Assembly (NCBI GenBank): GCA_000024525.1
Contig: CP001769.1
Location: forward strand, 5,985,001-6,049,000
Source of the DNA: Spirosoma linguale DSM 74
GTDB lineage: Bacteria; Bacteroidota; Bacteroidia; Cytophagales; Spirosomataceae
Length of the DNA stretch: 64,000 bases
Direction of reading: 5' to 3'
The translations under genes and the position numbers were made by a program. Positions 1-8,889 of this stretch are shown here, one piece after another. The notes under the pieces were generated by a model that searched no databases, had not been told where the DNA came from, and saw only the letters and a program-made list of their open reading frames with translations. Position 1 is the first letter of the stretch, and each line of letters opens with the position of its first letter.

Positions 1-1342
1 GCGACTGGCTGTATAAATGCGAGCTAAACCGGTCGGCGTTTTCGGTATTTGTCCGGTCGAGCCAGGCCTTCAGGCGTTGCCGTCCAGCACCGGTATCGGT
101 CCGTAACAGCCGGAGTGCTTTCCGAATAGCCGACACCGCATCCCGACGTACGGGCGAGAACGTTTTCCGGAGTTCTTCCCGAATCGCCATCAATTCAGCA
201 GCTTTCGGGTGGTGGCGGGCGGTTTGCTGTAGCAGATCGAGGGCTTCTGTAAAGTCACCTTTCAGCGATGCCTGATAGGCATCCCAGGCGGCAATCCGTG
301 CTTTCTTCGCCGTTTGTTTGGCTTCCGCTTCGATAGCTTCAAGCTCTTCGCTGGTGGCGTAGCCATTTTCCAGAATCCATCGCCGAAACAGCACATTACA
401 ATCGTGTTCAGCTTCCCAGGCAAGGCGTTGCTTGGATTTGTAGCGTTCGTGCGAGCCTGACGTCGAGTGGCCCTGTGGCTGGGTAAGTTCCTGTATGTGA
501 ACCAACACAGGAACATGCTCTGTCCGGCAAATATGGGCGGCCTGCTGGTAAGTTTCCAGCAATGCCGGGTAATCCCACCCTTTTACGGTAAATATTTCAA
601 TGCCTTTGTCATGGCTATCACGCTGGAAACCGGCCAGGGCTTTGGAGATACTGCCTTTGACGGTCTGGTATTCAACCGGCACGGATATGCCGTAACCATC
701 GTCCCATACCGACATCAGGAGCGGCACCTGCAACACACCGGCGGCATTCATGGCTTCCCAAAACATACCCTGCGACGTTGAGGCATCGCCAATGGTGGAG
801 AAAACGATCTCGTTACCATTGTGCGAAAAAGTAGTCAGGTCGCTCAGTTCGGGGTTATTTCGAAAAAGTTTGGAGGCATACGCCAGCCCAAGCGAACGGG
901 GCACCTGCCCGGCAGTGGGCGCTATATCACAGACAGAATTATAGAGTTCGGTTTGATTCCGCCACAGCCCCTGCTCATCGAGCCATCGGGTGGCGAAGTG
1001 CCCATTCATCGACCGTCCGGCGGTATTCGGCTCGGCTTCCAGGTCGGTATGGGCATAGAGTTGTGCAAAAAATTCCGTCCAGCGAAGTTCACCCAAAGCG
1101 GCTACGAACGTTTGATCCCGGTAATAGCCGGAACGGAAATCTCCCCGATTAAATGCGCTGGCCGCGGCTAGCTGCGCCAGCTCTTTACCATCGCCAAATA
1201 TGCCGAACTTAGCCCTTCCTCCCATCACATCGCGCCGACCCAACAGGCTCACCTGTCGGCTTTCGCAAGCCAATAGGTAGTCTGACAGGATTTTTTCACG
1301 ACTTATAATATCAGTCGAGCGGAGTTGTTCGTTTGCTATCAC
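1..1342 (-). CDS. Thiamine-dependent 2-oxoacid dehydrogenase E1 component, 5' part (runs off left edge)
   Basis: The minus strand is open from a GTG at 1342 to the window edge, giving 447 residues without a stop; an in-frame TAA lies just upstream. It resembles the E1 alpha part of branched-chain or pyruvate-type 2-oxoacid dehydrogenase complexes, which decarboxylate 2-oxoacids with thiamine diphosphate and pass the acyl group to the E2 lipoyl domain. The thiamine-diphosphate motif is visible as GDAS at residues 185-188 and DDGYG at 214-218, where the usual asparagine is Asp. A conserved NGH lies near residue 100. After about residue 330 there is a linker, so the beta half may follow beyond the edge as a fused protein, as is common in Bacteroidota; this is inference. 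GTG is the only plausible start I see. Confidence 0.85.
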   Translation of the reverse strand, partial: MIANEQLRSTDIISREKILSDYLLACESRQVSLLGRRDVMGGRAKFGIFGDGKELAQLAAASAFNRGDFRSGYYRDQTFVAALGELRWTEFFAQLYAHTDLEAEPNTAGRSMNGHFATRWLDEQGLWRNQTELYNSVCDIAPTAGQVPRSLGLAYASKLFRNNPELSDLTTFSHNGNEIVFSTIGDASTSQGMFWEAMNAAGVLQVPLLMSVWDDGYGISVPVEYQTVKGSISKALAGFQRDSHDKGIEIFTVKGWDYPALLETYQQAAHICRTEHVPVLVHIQELTQPQGHSTSGSHERYKSKQRLAWEAEHDCNVLFRRWILENGYATSEELEAIEAEAKQTAKKARIAAWDAYQASLKGDFTEALDLLQQTARHHPKAAELMAIREELRKTFSPVRRDAVSAIRKALRLLRTDTGAGRQRLKAWLDRTNTENADRFSSHLYSQS

Positions 1343-1585
1343 AACAGAGCTACGGATTGAAATCGTCCAATAATCAATTTATCGATGAAGTAGCTGCCCT
1401 GATTTTAGGCCAACTACCAAGTGAAAGTAAAAGTAAGGCAAAACAAGTCAGCTTTCAAAAAAACGATTTTTTGAGTTTATTTGTTGACCGAATGAAACCG
1501 ACAGCGTGTTTGGCAAACTGTTTGCTATAGTTGCTGATTATAAGGCTTAGTATTTTAAAACCAAACCATAATTCCGTCTAGTCCA

Positions 1586-2038
1586 ATGAAAAAGATTTTT
1601 TCACTTTTCGTAGCTTTGTTTGTGTTTGTCGCAGTTGGCTACGCCCAGAAAGGAGTCCTGAAATTTACGAAGGAAACGCATGATTTCGGTAAAGTGGAGC
1701 AAGGCAAGCCTGTTACGCACGTGTTCGAATTCAAGAATACAGGCACCGATCCAGTCGTTATCAACGATGCTCAGGCTTCCTGCGGTTGCACGAAACCAAG
1801 TTTCTCACGTGAGCCAATCATGCCGGGCAAGACGGGATCTATCTCAGCAACGTATAACGCTGCCGCTGCGGGCCCATTCAACAAATCGGTAACCGTAACC
1901 AGCAACGCCGAATCCGGCCAGTCGGTTCTGTATCTGAAAGGTGAAGTGGTATCGGCAGCAGCCGTTGAAACAGCAGCTACTCCTGCTCCGGCCCCTGCCG
2001 CTAAAGACAAGAAGAAAAGTACAAAAACTTCACGCTAA
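1586..2038 (+). CDS. DUF1573 domain secreted protein
   Basis: A 150-residue protein with a signal peptide (about residues 1-20, ending YAQ). A DUF1573 domain fills residues 25-115, with the typical opening around HDFGKV, the FKNTG strand and a conserved CGCT motif near residue 66. DUF1573 proteins are secreted immunoglobulin-like (ASH/MSP fold) proteins abundant in Bacteroidota; their role is unknown. The tail is rich in Ala, Pro and Lys and looks disordered. The gene is divergent from the E1 gene and is followed directly by a strong hairpin terminator, so it is probably a single-gene transcript. The ATG start gives a clean signal peptide. Confidence 0.9.
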   Translation: MKKIFSLFVALFVFVAVGYAQKGVLKFTKETHDFGKVEQGKPVTHVFEFKNTGTDPVVINDAQASCGCTKPSFSREPIMPGKTGSISATYNAAAAGPFNKSVTVTSNAESGQSVLYLKGEVVSAAAVETAATPAPAPAAKDKKKSTKTSR

Positions 2039-2350
2039 TCAACTGAAGGGTTAATAGTGTGGTTAAGAAAGGCATTTGGTAGTCTACCGGATGCCTTTTT
2101 TTGTGCCCATACATTTCGTCATCATAGCCCGCAACCGATTGGCCCACTCCCCGTCCGTTCCTCCTGCTTCCCTTCTTTACAAGCTGACTATCACCTACAT
2201 TTGGCCCGTCTTCAGACTCCAGCATGTATATGGCTCCGCCCCAACGCCAATAGGCTTTCATCCTCAATTACACCGTACTTTTCTACTATCTCTTCACCCG
2301 GCTACTCTTTTGCCTTTTGGCAGATTGTCGCCTAATCTTACCCTAAAACT
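2039..2350. other. Intergenic stretch with terminator and a possible promoter element
   Basis: This gap of 312 bases holds the terminator of the DUF1573 gene (2068-2102). After it come about 240 bases with no convincing gene. A TACATTTG match to the Bacteroidota -7 element lies at 2196-2203, but no TTG sits 19 bases upstream and the SPFH start is about 150 bases away, so it is weak. Short open frames here on both strands have no family features. Confidence 0.5.
2068..2102 (+). terminator. Rho-independent terminator after the DUF1573 gene
   Basis: AAAGGCAT at 2068-2075 pairs with ATGCCTTT at 2091-2098. An inner dyad GGTA/TACC tightens the loop, and a run of seven T follows. It lies 30 bases after the stop codon. 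Confidence 0.85.
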
Positions 2351-3256
2351 ATGTTTTTCATCACGCTTGGCATTCTGGTGCTTATCGCCGGATTTGCTAT
2401 CAATACCCCTGCCTTAACCTTTTCCCGCTACTCCAGACCTGCCAAAGTAGTCGGCGTAATCTTGTTGCTGTTCGGACTGCTTTCCGCCAGCGTCCGTCAG
2501 ATCGATGCCGGACAGGTGGGCGTCATTTCGCTCTTCGGAAACGTGAGCGACCGAACCCTCAACGCCGGGTTAAACTTTGTCAATCCGCTGGCCAATGTGG
2601 CCGAATTTGACATAAAAACGCAGAATTACACCATGTCGGCCTCACACGATGAGGGGCAGAAGCAAGGTGATGATGCCATCCGGGTGTTAACCGCCGATGG
2701 ACTGGAAGTTGTGATCGACCTGACGGTTTTGTATCGGGTTATGTCGTCACAGGCGCCTAAAATTTACCGGGAAATCGGACCGGATTACATGGATAAGATT
2801 GTCCGCCCAATTACTCGTACCCGTATTCGCGATAACGCCGTTTATTATGATGCGGTAGCCTTGTACTCCAGCCGACGCGACGAGTTTCAGGCGCGAATTT
2901 ACAAGACGATTGAAGCCGATTTCCGAAAACGGGGTTTGTCGCTGGAGCAGTTACTGATCAGAAACATCGACTTGCCAGCTTCTGTAAAAAAGACCATTGA
3001 ATCTAAAATCAACGCCGAGCAGGACGCCCAGAAAATGCAGTTCGTTCTACAAAAAGAACGTCAGGAGGCCGAACGAAAACGGGTCGAAGCGCAGGGTATC
3101 GCCGATTATCAAAAGATTCTGTCTACGGGGCTAAGTGATAAACAGTTGCAGTACGAGCAGATTAAAGCCCAACGGGAACTGGCGGCATCGCCAAACGCCA
3201 AGATTGTCATTATGGGTGGACGAGGAAATGTCCCCCTGATTCTTAATGAGAAGTAA
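2351..3256 (+). CDS. Prohibitin/SPFH (band 7) family membrane protein
   Basis: A 301-residue protein with two hydrophobic segments near the N terminus (about 1-18 and 32-46). A band 7/SPFH domain follows (about 50-235), opening with the typical DAGQVGVISLFG. A charged, coiled-coil-prone stretch (about 200-265, rich in Glu, Lys, Arg and Gln) comes next. Prohibitin-type proteins form large ring assemblies on membranes and can modulate membrane proteases; a bacterial partner cannot be read from this context. The gene stands alone, convergent with the esterase gene, and the two are separated by a very long inverted repeat. Confidence 0.88.
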   Translation: MFFITLGILVLIAGFAINTPALTFSRYSRPAKVVGVILLLFGLLSASVRQIDAGQVGVISLFGNVSDRTLNAGLNFVNPLANVAEFDIKTQNYTMSASHDEGQKQGDDAIRVLTADGLEVVIDLTVLYRVMSSQAPKIYREIGPDYMDKIVRPITRTRIRDNAVYYDAVALYSSRRDEFQARIYKTIEADFRKRGLSLEQLLIRNIDLPASVKKTIESKINAEQDAQKMQFVLQKERQEAERKRVEAQGIADYQKILSTGLSDKQLQYEQIKAQRELAASPNAKIVIMGGRGNVPLILNEK

Positions 3257-3271
3257 TTGAGCAAAATTATT

Positions 3272-3380
3272 TGAACACAGAGATGGTCCGCCATTGCGGC
3301 ACAGAGTACACAGAGATTATACTACTGAATTTTAGTCTCTGTGTGCTTTGTGCCGCAATGGCGGACCATCTCTGTGTTCA
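3272..3380. repeat. Long near-perfect inverted repeat between convergent genes
   Basis: Two arms of 45 bases (3272-3316 and 3336-3380) are reverse complements with two mismatches, around a loop of 19 bases. The arms start TGAACACAGAGATGG and contain GTCCGCCATTGCGGCAC. The element sits in the gap between the SPFH stop and the esterase stop, so it could act as a two-way terminator. It lacks a clear T run and is far longer than a normal terminator stem. Confidence 0.9.
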
Positions 3381-3396
3381 ACAAACCTCTAAAGCT

Positions 3397-4317
3397 CTAT
3401 TTTGCTCCGGTCAGCGTTGTTAGCCAGGCTTTGCAGGCTTCCGGCCACATATTTAAGGAGCCGAACTTTGCCGTGCGCATACCGAAGCCATGTCCACCGG
3501 TAGGATATAAATGCATTTCGGCCGGTACACCGCTTTTCAGGCAGGCCAGGTAAAAACTAATGCTGTTTTCAACAGGAACGGCTTTATCATCTTCGGCATG
3601 TACCAGAAACGTGGGGGGCGTTTTGCTGCTTACCTGTAATTCATTGGAGTAATAGGCAACCAGCTCGGGCGAAGAAGCCAGCTTTCCCAGCAAGTTATTC
3701 CGTGATCCGGCATGGGCTTTCTCGCCAAATGTGACGACAGGGTATAACAGAATCGCAAAGTTTGGCTTTGCCTGATCGCTGGCTTTAGGCCCTTTGTCGT
3801 AATGAGTCGCCAGCGTAGACGCCAGATGCCCTCCCGCCGAAAAACCCATAACACCAATCTTGTTCGGGTCGATGTTGTACCGCGACGCCCCCTGCCGAAT
3901 TAGCGTCATGCCCTGCATAGCGTCCAGCAGCGGTACTTCCTGCTGGTTCGTCATAATGGCTGGATTAGGGAGCCGGTATTTCAGTACGAAGGCGGCAACA
4001 CCCATTTCATTAAACCATTTGGCGATATCTGACCCTTCATGACTGGCCGCCAGAATTCCGTACCCACCGCCGGGACAAATCATGACGGCGGCACCAGTCG
4101 CTTTCTCCTTAGGGGGCAGAAAAACGGTTAGTGTCGGTACCGATACGTTACTGATCCGAAGAATACCGTTGGCGTCCGTTTCCGACTTTTCCGTTAGCTG
4201 GGCACCGGCTATGGCGTTGGGAATTGCGCCGTCGGGCCATAGTTTGACAATATCCTGCGACAGGACGAGTTGGGGTAACAAAGTGGCCGAAAGCATACAA
4301 AGCAGTAGTAAACGCAT
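3397..4317 (-). CDS. Secreted alpha/beta-hydrolase (esterase/lipase, acetyl-xylan-esterase-like)
   Basis: A 306-residue protein with a signal peptide (residues 1-20, ending LSQ). It has the alpha/beta-hydrolase layout: an oxyanion-loop motif CPGGGY at 81-86, nucleophile Ser160 in GFSAGG, an acidic AEDD segment near 245, and a GGHGFG segment near 277 that would supply the His. These features match the BD-FAE/acetyl-xylan esterase group (PF20434/PF07859), which removes ester groups from plant polysaccharides or small esters. The substrate is not visible. It is preceded on the same strand by the beta-lactamase-fold gene, but a terminator lies between them, so it is likely a separate transcript. 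Confidence 0.88.
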   Translation of the reverse strand: MRLLLLCMLSATLLPQLVLSQDIVKLWPDGAIPNAIAGAQLTEKSETDANGILRISNVSVPTLTVFLPPKEKATGAAVMICPGGGYGILAASHEGSDIAKWFNEMGVAAFVLKYRLPNPAIMTNQQEVPLLDAMQGMTLIRQGASRYNIDPNKIGVMGFSAGGHLASTLATHYDKGPKASDQAKPNFAILLYPVVTFGEKAHAGSRNNLLGKLASSPELVAYYSNELQVSSKTPPTFLVHAEDDKAVPVENSISFYLACLKSGVPAEMHLYPTGGHGFGMRTAKFGSLNMWPEACKAWLTTLTGAK

Positions 4318-4359
4318 ACAATTAGTAGGGCTATTGCCCCCGATTAGACATAAACCGCA

Positions 4360-4383
4360 AAAAGCCGACCCTCAGGTCGGCTC
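4360..4383 (-). terminator. Rho-independent terminator of the beta-lactamase-fold gene
   Basis: On the minus strand AGCCGACC and GGTCGGCT pair around a TGAG loop (plus coordinates 4363-4382) and are followed by TTTTTG. It starts 4 bases after the stop codon at 4387. Confidence 0.85.
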
Positions 4384-4386
4384 TAC

Positions 4387-5634
4387 TCATATTTCTACCT
4401 CGCTCTCTTCAGACGACACCTTGTTATTGGCTCCGCCATGCAGAACGTCGATCAGTTCTTTAACCCGGTATACCGTTGTGTTGTAGCGGTTGCCCAGGAT
4501 GATAATGACGTACTCATCCTTCGGGCTAAACCAGAACATGGTGTTGTAGCCCTTCCACCAACCCGAATGGTAAATATACTCGGGCTGTTTGGTATAGTTC
4601 AGCATCATTCGGAAGCCGTATCCATAATTCTTTGATCCTTTTCGTTCGAAACTTCGGGGAATAAACGCTTCGGCGAGCATCTTTTTGGGCAAGAGGCAAT
4701 CGGCGTTCAGTGCCCGGTACCATCGGAACAAGTCACCCGTGGTCGAATAGATGCCTTTGTCGCCCACCACATCATCGTAATAATCTTTGGGGATGCGCCT
4801 GTTCCACTGATAACCGGCCGTTCGATGGTGGTTGATAGAGTCATTCTTTGTCGTGGCTACAAACGTCTGGTGCATACCCAGCGGCTCGAAGATATTCTTG
4901 TGGATAAACGCTTCGTAGCTTTGGCCGGTCACCTTCTCGATAATGGAGGCCAGCACCATATAGTTGGTATTGCTGTAGCTAAACCCGCGCCCCGGAATGT
5001 TATACGGCCTGGGCGTTGGCTTAACCGTAGCAAACCAATGCATGATGGTCGCGTTGGTTGGATAAGGTTTTTCTTTTTTGTAGAAGTTCACCTTCATGCT
5101 GTCATCGAAGGCGTACTGGTAATTGGGCAAGCCGCTGCGATGGCTCAGTAACTCTCGAACGGTAATGCCGTGATAGGGAAAATCGGGGTAAAATTTCTGA
5201 ATGGTATCCTCAAACGTAAGTTTCCCAGCTTCAATCAACTTTAGCGTACCGACCGCCGTAAAGGTTTTTGACAGCGACGCCAGTTGAAACTTGGAATCTT
5301 CGACCAGGGTGTCGCGCTGGCTGCGTTCAAAATGACCCAGGCCAAAGCAATTCTTGTACAGAATCATACCCTTTTGCGCTACCAGCACGTTGCCGTTGAG
5401 GCCACCCCGTACTTTCTGCCGAAAAATCTCGGCAATCTGACGGGACTTTTCATCCGCATTGATTTGTTGCCGAATGGCCGTCTGCTGGGCTTCCGTTAGA
5501 ATCTGCTCGTCGGCACAGTTCCGTAATGCCCGTGCTGACTGCTTAAGATTCGTTTGATTCTGCCCGCAGGACACACCCAGTCCAACTAAGACAACAAAGC
5601 TAAACCAGTTCAAAAGTTTATTTATCCGCACCAT
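4387..5634 (-). CDS. Beta-lactamase-fold serine hydrolase, lipoprotein (class C/PBP4* type)
   Basis: Starting at the ATG at 5634 gives 415 residues and a good lipoprotein signal (hydrophobic core about 8-20, then GVSC with Cys23). The frame is open up to 5703, but earlier starts would add an unlikely charged leader. The beta-lactamase family (PF00144) motifs are present: SLSK at 120-123 (nucleophile Ser and Lys), YSN at 220-222, and HSG in the last quarter. Such proteins act as D-aminopeptidases, esterases or PBP-like hydrolases in the periplasm; true beta-lactamase activity is not implied. A TATTTTTG element lies about 50 bases upstream and a terminator follows directly, so this is a single-gene unit. 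Confidence 0.88.
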   Translation of the reverse strand: MVRINKLLNWFSFVVLVGLGVSCGQNQTNLKQSARALRNCADEQILTEAQQTAIRQQINADEKSRQIAEIFRQKVRGGLNGNVLVAQKGMILYKNCFGLGHFERSQRDTLVEDSKFQLASLSKTFTAVGTLKLIEAGKLTFEDTIQKFYPDFPYHGITVRELLSHRSGLPNYQYAFDDSMKVNFYKKEKPYPTNATIMHWFATVKPTPRPYNIPGRGFSYSNTNYMVLASIIEKVTGQSYEAFIHKNIFEPLGMHQTFVATTKNDSINHHRTAGYQWNRRIPKDYYDDVVGDKGIYSTTGDLFRWYRALNADCLLPKKMLAEAFIPRSFERKGSKNYGYGFRMMLNYTKQPEYIYHSGWWKGYNTMFWFSPKDEYVIIILGNRYNTTVYRVKELIDVLHGGANNKVSSEESEVEI

Positions 5635-5682
5635 CCAAACCCACATGTTTACGCTACTGTTACTATAAAAATCAAGTTCCGG

Positions 5683-5690
5683 CAAAAATA
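5683..5690 (-). promoter_or_regulatory. Possible -7 element for the beta-lactamase-fold gene
   Basis: TATTTTTG on the minus strand fits the Bacteroidota -7 consensus TAnnTTTG. It would place the transcript start roughly 40 bases before the ATG at 5634. No TTG is seen 19 bases upstream, so confidence is limited. Confidence 0.35.
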
Positions 5691-5769
5691 GTCGTTGCCG
5701 CAATACCCTTTCCAGCGGCTGGTTAAAATTGCATGAAAGTTCACGTCCGGTCTGTTCAGTTATAGCATA

Positions 5770-7290
5770 CTAATAGGCGCTACGTATGGGAACGGGTGCG
5801 CGCCGGCTCCCACCGAGCAGCCCGGTTTTCCGCAAAGCCACGTAAGTACCCACGCTATTGGGTAATAACCCGCCCGAATCGACCGCGATTGACCCATTCA
5901 GGGTGGTTCCTCCAAATAAACCGATAGGAACCGACGCCGTAAACAATCCTGAAAACTGGGCTGGTATCGTTAAATAAGGAATGGGATAAGAGCCTGCATT
6001 ACGGCTAAATGACAAACGTGTCGTTATATCGACCTTATTCAACACCAACGCACTTACCCCAACGTGGAAAAGGCTCACCCGGTTGTTGGCAATACCAAAC
6101 CGGGGCGGTAAGGACGACCGCACTTCGCTTTGCGGGGTAATAAATGGCGTGCCAATTGTTCGGCCAAAATAAGTCCAGCCATCGAGGTACTGGCTATTCG
6201 AGAAATAATCATCCCGCCCCCGTTTTTGCGGATCGTCAAGGATAAACAAATCACCGCCCTGACTCCCGGTAAACATATACTCAACTGTAATCTGCTTCAG
6301 AAAAAAAGCAGCCCCGGTTAGTTGATCCCGGTTTCGGATGCGGAGGCCATTCAGACCATCGTCCAGGTTCGTACCATAAAATAGAGAGCCATCGTCGTAC
6401 ATAAATTGCCGATAGGCAAACAGGTTCCAGTGGTTCAGGTTAACCTCAGCTGCAAAGTCGATAGAGCCCAGGTGATTGCCAATCCTGTTTTCTTCAAAAT
6501 GGCTTATCGTTTGAATGGCCTGGTCGTCGGGGAAGGGATTTCGGGTACCTAATACGACTGCCGGATAGTACTTGATGTTTGAGGGTAGTTTACCATTGGC
6601 TGCCACGGTAGGATCTATAAATTCGGAATGACCTGCCCACATGACCTGATGATTGAATCCGCCGTAGAAACGAACCCGCCACGACGGTTTACCCAAACGT
6701 CCATAAACCGAAGACTGATGGAGATACGAATCTTTCACCAATCGGTCGCCATTCTCGAACCACCCGTGCGAAAAAGTGCCCATGACAGAAAGCACTCCTT
6801 TGGTGAACGGGATGGATGTAAAGACCGGTACAGCCAGTTGAATCTTAGGAAAAGGCAGCGCATTACCCGACCAGATATAGGACCCACTCGTCAGCAGTGT
6901 ATCCACGAGCCCAATAATTTCTTTGCGACGGCCGACGTAAAGCTCAAACGCACCAACCCGCCCTTTAATGTAGGCTTCGGGAAGGAGAAACTGGCTTGTT
7001 GACCCTACATTAGCCACGACGCTGACGCCATACCCCCAATCGGCTTTTGGACGATGGCCGGTACTGTCGGCAGGACGGTAATCAGCATGTAAGCCCGCAT
7101 TTAGTCGAAGAGCCGGGCCTGTTAACGGAACCGTACCATATTGATTGGCTCGTAACCAGAAGGGCGTCTGATCGGACGAACCCAGTCCGCTTACTTCGAG
7201 CTGATACTGATTAACATGTTGTCCATAGACTAACTCGCTATCAAAGCAAAAAAGAGCCCCATACGCAATCCATACCAACAAAAATTTCAT
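5770..7290 (-). CDS. Wzi-like capsule assembly outer-membrane protein (copy 1)
   Basis: From the ATG at 7290 the protein has 506 residues, with a signal peptide (about 1-23, ending VYG) followed by QHVNQYQLEVSG. It matches the capsule-assembly Wzi family (PF14052): TPFWLRANQYG near residue 40, then alternating strands of an outer-membrane barrel, with blocks shared with a second copy at 8890 (VYVGRRKE-like, GSYIWSGNALP, GLNGLRIRNRDQL-like, TIGTPFI). Wzi in Escherichia coli is a lectin that ties capsule to the cell surface. It lies 40 bases after the sugar transferase gene on the same strand, so it is probably in that operon. Confidence 0.88.
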   Translation of the reverse strand: MKFLLVWIAYGALFCFDSELVYGQHVNQYQLEVSGLGSSDQTPFWLRANQYGTVPLTGPALRLNAGLHADYRPADSTGHRPKADWGYGVSVVANVGSTSQFLLPEAYIKGRVGAFELYVGRRKEIIGLVDTLLTSGSYIWSGNALPFPKIQLAVPVFTSIPFTKGVLSVMGTFSHGWFENGDRLVKDSYLHQSSVYGRLGKPSWRVRFYGGFNHQVMWAGHSEFIDPTVAANGKLPSNIKYYPAVVLGTRNPFPDDQAIQTISHFEENRIGNHLGSIDFAAEVNLNHWNLFAYRQFMYDDGSLFYGTNLDDGLNGLRIRNRDQLTGAAFFLKQITVEYMFTGSQGGDLFILDDPQKRGRDDYFSNSQYLDGWTYFGRTIGTPFITPQSEVRSSLPPRFGIANNRVSLFHVGVSALVLNKVDITTRLSFSRNAGSYPIPYLTIPAQFSGLFTASVPIGLFGGTTLNGSIAVDSGGLLPNSVGTYVALRKTGLLGGSRRAPVPIRSAY

Positions 7291-7330
7291 AGAAAACAGG
7301 CCGGTTATACTCCTGGTCGAACAGTAGACA

Positions 7331-8710
7331 TCACTTGCCACGGCCCTGGGCCATTACCCGAAGCGTTTGGGCAATGATCCACATATCGAATAAAAAAGAG
7401 CGACGTCGGGGATACAGCAGGTCGTACCGCAACCGTTGCACCATTTCATCAATGTTGGCCGCATAGCCATATTTAATCTGCCCAATGGACGTGATCCCCG
7501 GTTTTACTTTCAGCAAAGACCGGTATTCGGGGGCGATTTCAACAATCTGATCAATAAAATACTGTCGTTCCGGACGGGGGCCTACCACAGACATGTCTCC
7601 AATCAGCACATTGTAAAACTGAGGCATTTCATCGAGCCGGGTTTTACGCATAAACCGTCCCCAGGGCGTAATCCGGTCATCGAGCAAGCCCCCCGACAAC
7701 ACCGGTCCCGACCGTTCCGAATCGACGTACATGCTGCGGAATTTATAAATCTTGAAGGGCTTACCTCCCTGCCCAATGCGCTCCTGTGCGTAAAAAATGG
7801 GGCCAGACGACGTAATCTTGGTTATAATAGCCAGAATAATTAACATGGGCATCCCCAATCCCAGCGCAGCCAACGAGAACAGAATGTCAAATAACCGTTT
7901 GAGCGTGTTTACCTGAAAATCGGCCAGCATCTGCGAGGACACATTCAATACCGGCAGAAAATCGTGATATTCGACCGATGCGCCACGCGCCAGAAACCCC
8001 CGAAAGTCAACCAACAACTTTACCTGGTAATCGACCGACTCGGCTTCTTCAACAATCTTTTTCAAGCGACCATTATCAATGTAGGGCATACAGCAGTACA
8101 CGCAATCTATTCCCTCTTGCTGAATGTGCGCAGGCAAATCGTCGTAATTCCCCCTGAGCAGGTGCTGATTTTCGGAAGATGGCTCATCGAAATAACCGAG
8201 GAAACGAAATCCCATTTCGGGATGCGCATCATAAAACCGCTGGATCGACACAGCCAACTTACCATAACCGACGATCACGTACCGACGATTGTTGTACCCT
8301 CTGGCCCGATATTCTTTCAGAAAAACCAGTCCACCCAACCGGAAAGCCACCGCCAAACTGGTAAACAGCAGGTAGGTGACCAGTAAGTGTTCACGTGAAA
8401 AGTAGTACCCTTTTACGGCTACCCAGTATATGGATATGACAGCTATATGAATAGCCATCAGAATTAATAATTTTTTTACTAAGTGGTCTGCCTTAAAGAG
8501 TTGACGAGGAAATATATAGGGCTTAAGCAGTAAAATTTCAACCAACCATACTATGTTAAACACTACCCAAAGCGACGCGTAAGGGGGCTCTGCAACCGGT
8601 TCGACAGCCTGGAATTTGAGAATGTAAGCCCCGACGAAGGCAGCATTCAGGCTCAGGAAATCAACGATTACATGAAGCGGGAAAAATAGTATAGAATACC
8701 GATGCCTCAT
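7331..8710 (-). CDS. Initiating phosphoglycosyl transferase (undecaprenyl-phosphate sugar transferase, WcaJ-like)
   Basis: Taking the ATG at 8710, the protein has 459 residues; the frame also allows a start at 8758. The N-terminal third has four to five membrane segments, followed by a nucleotide-binding-like CoA_binding_3 domain (about 130-240, with VIVGYGKL). The C-terminal half is a bacterial sugar transferase domain (PF02397) with a further membrane helix, KIYKFRSM, the conserved LDEMPQFYNVL and DMSVVGPRPE. Such enzymes move a sugar phosphate from a UDP-sugar to undecaprenyl phosphate and so start the EPS repeat unit. It sits between two Wzi-like genes and is the only candidate initiator in the locus. 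The sugar (glucose or galactose) cannot be told. Confidence 0.9.
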   Translation of the reverse strand: MRHRYSILFFPLHVIVDFLSLNAAFVGAYILKFQAVEPVAEPPYASLWVVFNIVWLVEILLLKPYIFPRQLFKADHLVKKLLILMAIHIAVISIYWVAVKGYYFSREHLLVTYLLFTSLAVAFRLGGLVFLKEYRARGYNNRRYVIVGYGKLAVSIQRFYDAHPEMGFRFLGYFDEPSSENQHLLRGNYDDLPAHIQQEGIDCVYCCMPYIDNGRLKKIVEEAESVDYQVKLLVDFRGFLARGASVEYHDFLPVLNVSSQMLADFQVNTLKRLFDILFSLAALGLGMPMLIILAIITKITSSGPIFYAQERIGQGGKPFKIYKFRSMYVDSERSGPVLSGGLLDDRITPWGRFMRKTRLDEMPQFYNVLIGDMSVVGPRPERQYFIDQIVEIAPEYRSLLKVKPGITSIGQIKYGYAANIDEMVQRLRYDLLYPRRRSFLFDMWIIAQTLRVMAQGRGK

Positions 8711-8889
8711 ACTTACTAAATCTACTCTCAATATCTTTTCGCCAACAGGCTTTAGCACTAGTTACGCTAAATTAGAGTATCCGGTTGACCTGTTAGTACA
8801 AATATTATCTTACGGCTCGTAAACCGAATCGCAAATTAACGCTAAATGCCAGCTTAAAAAAATCCTAACCTGCATTACTTACTATTAGC

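Noticed and set aside
1333..1530. Plus-strand open frame of 65 codons
   Set aside because: It starts on TTG inside the E1 gene start region, has no family features and covers the likely promoter region of the flanking genes.
2057..2417. Two plus-strand frames between the DUF1573 and SPFH genes
   Set aside because: They run through the terminator or into the SPFH gene, with no signal peptide or domain; the residue make-up is that of chance frames.
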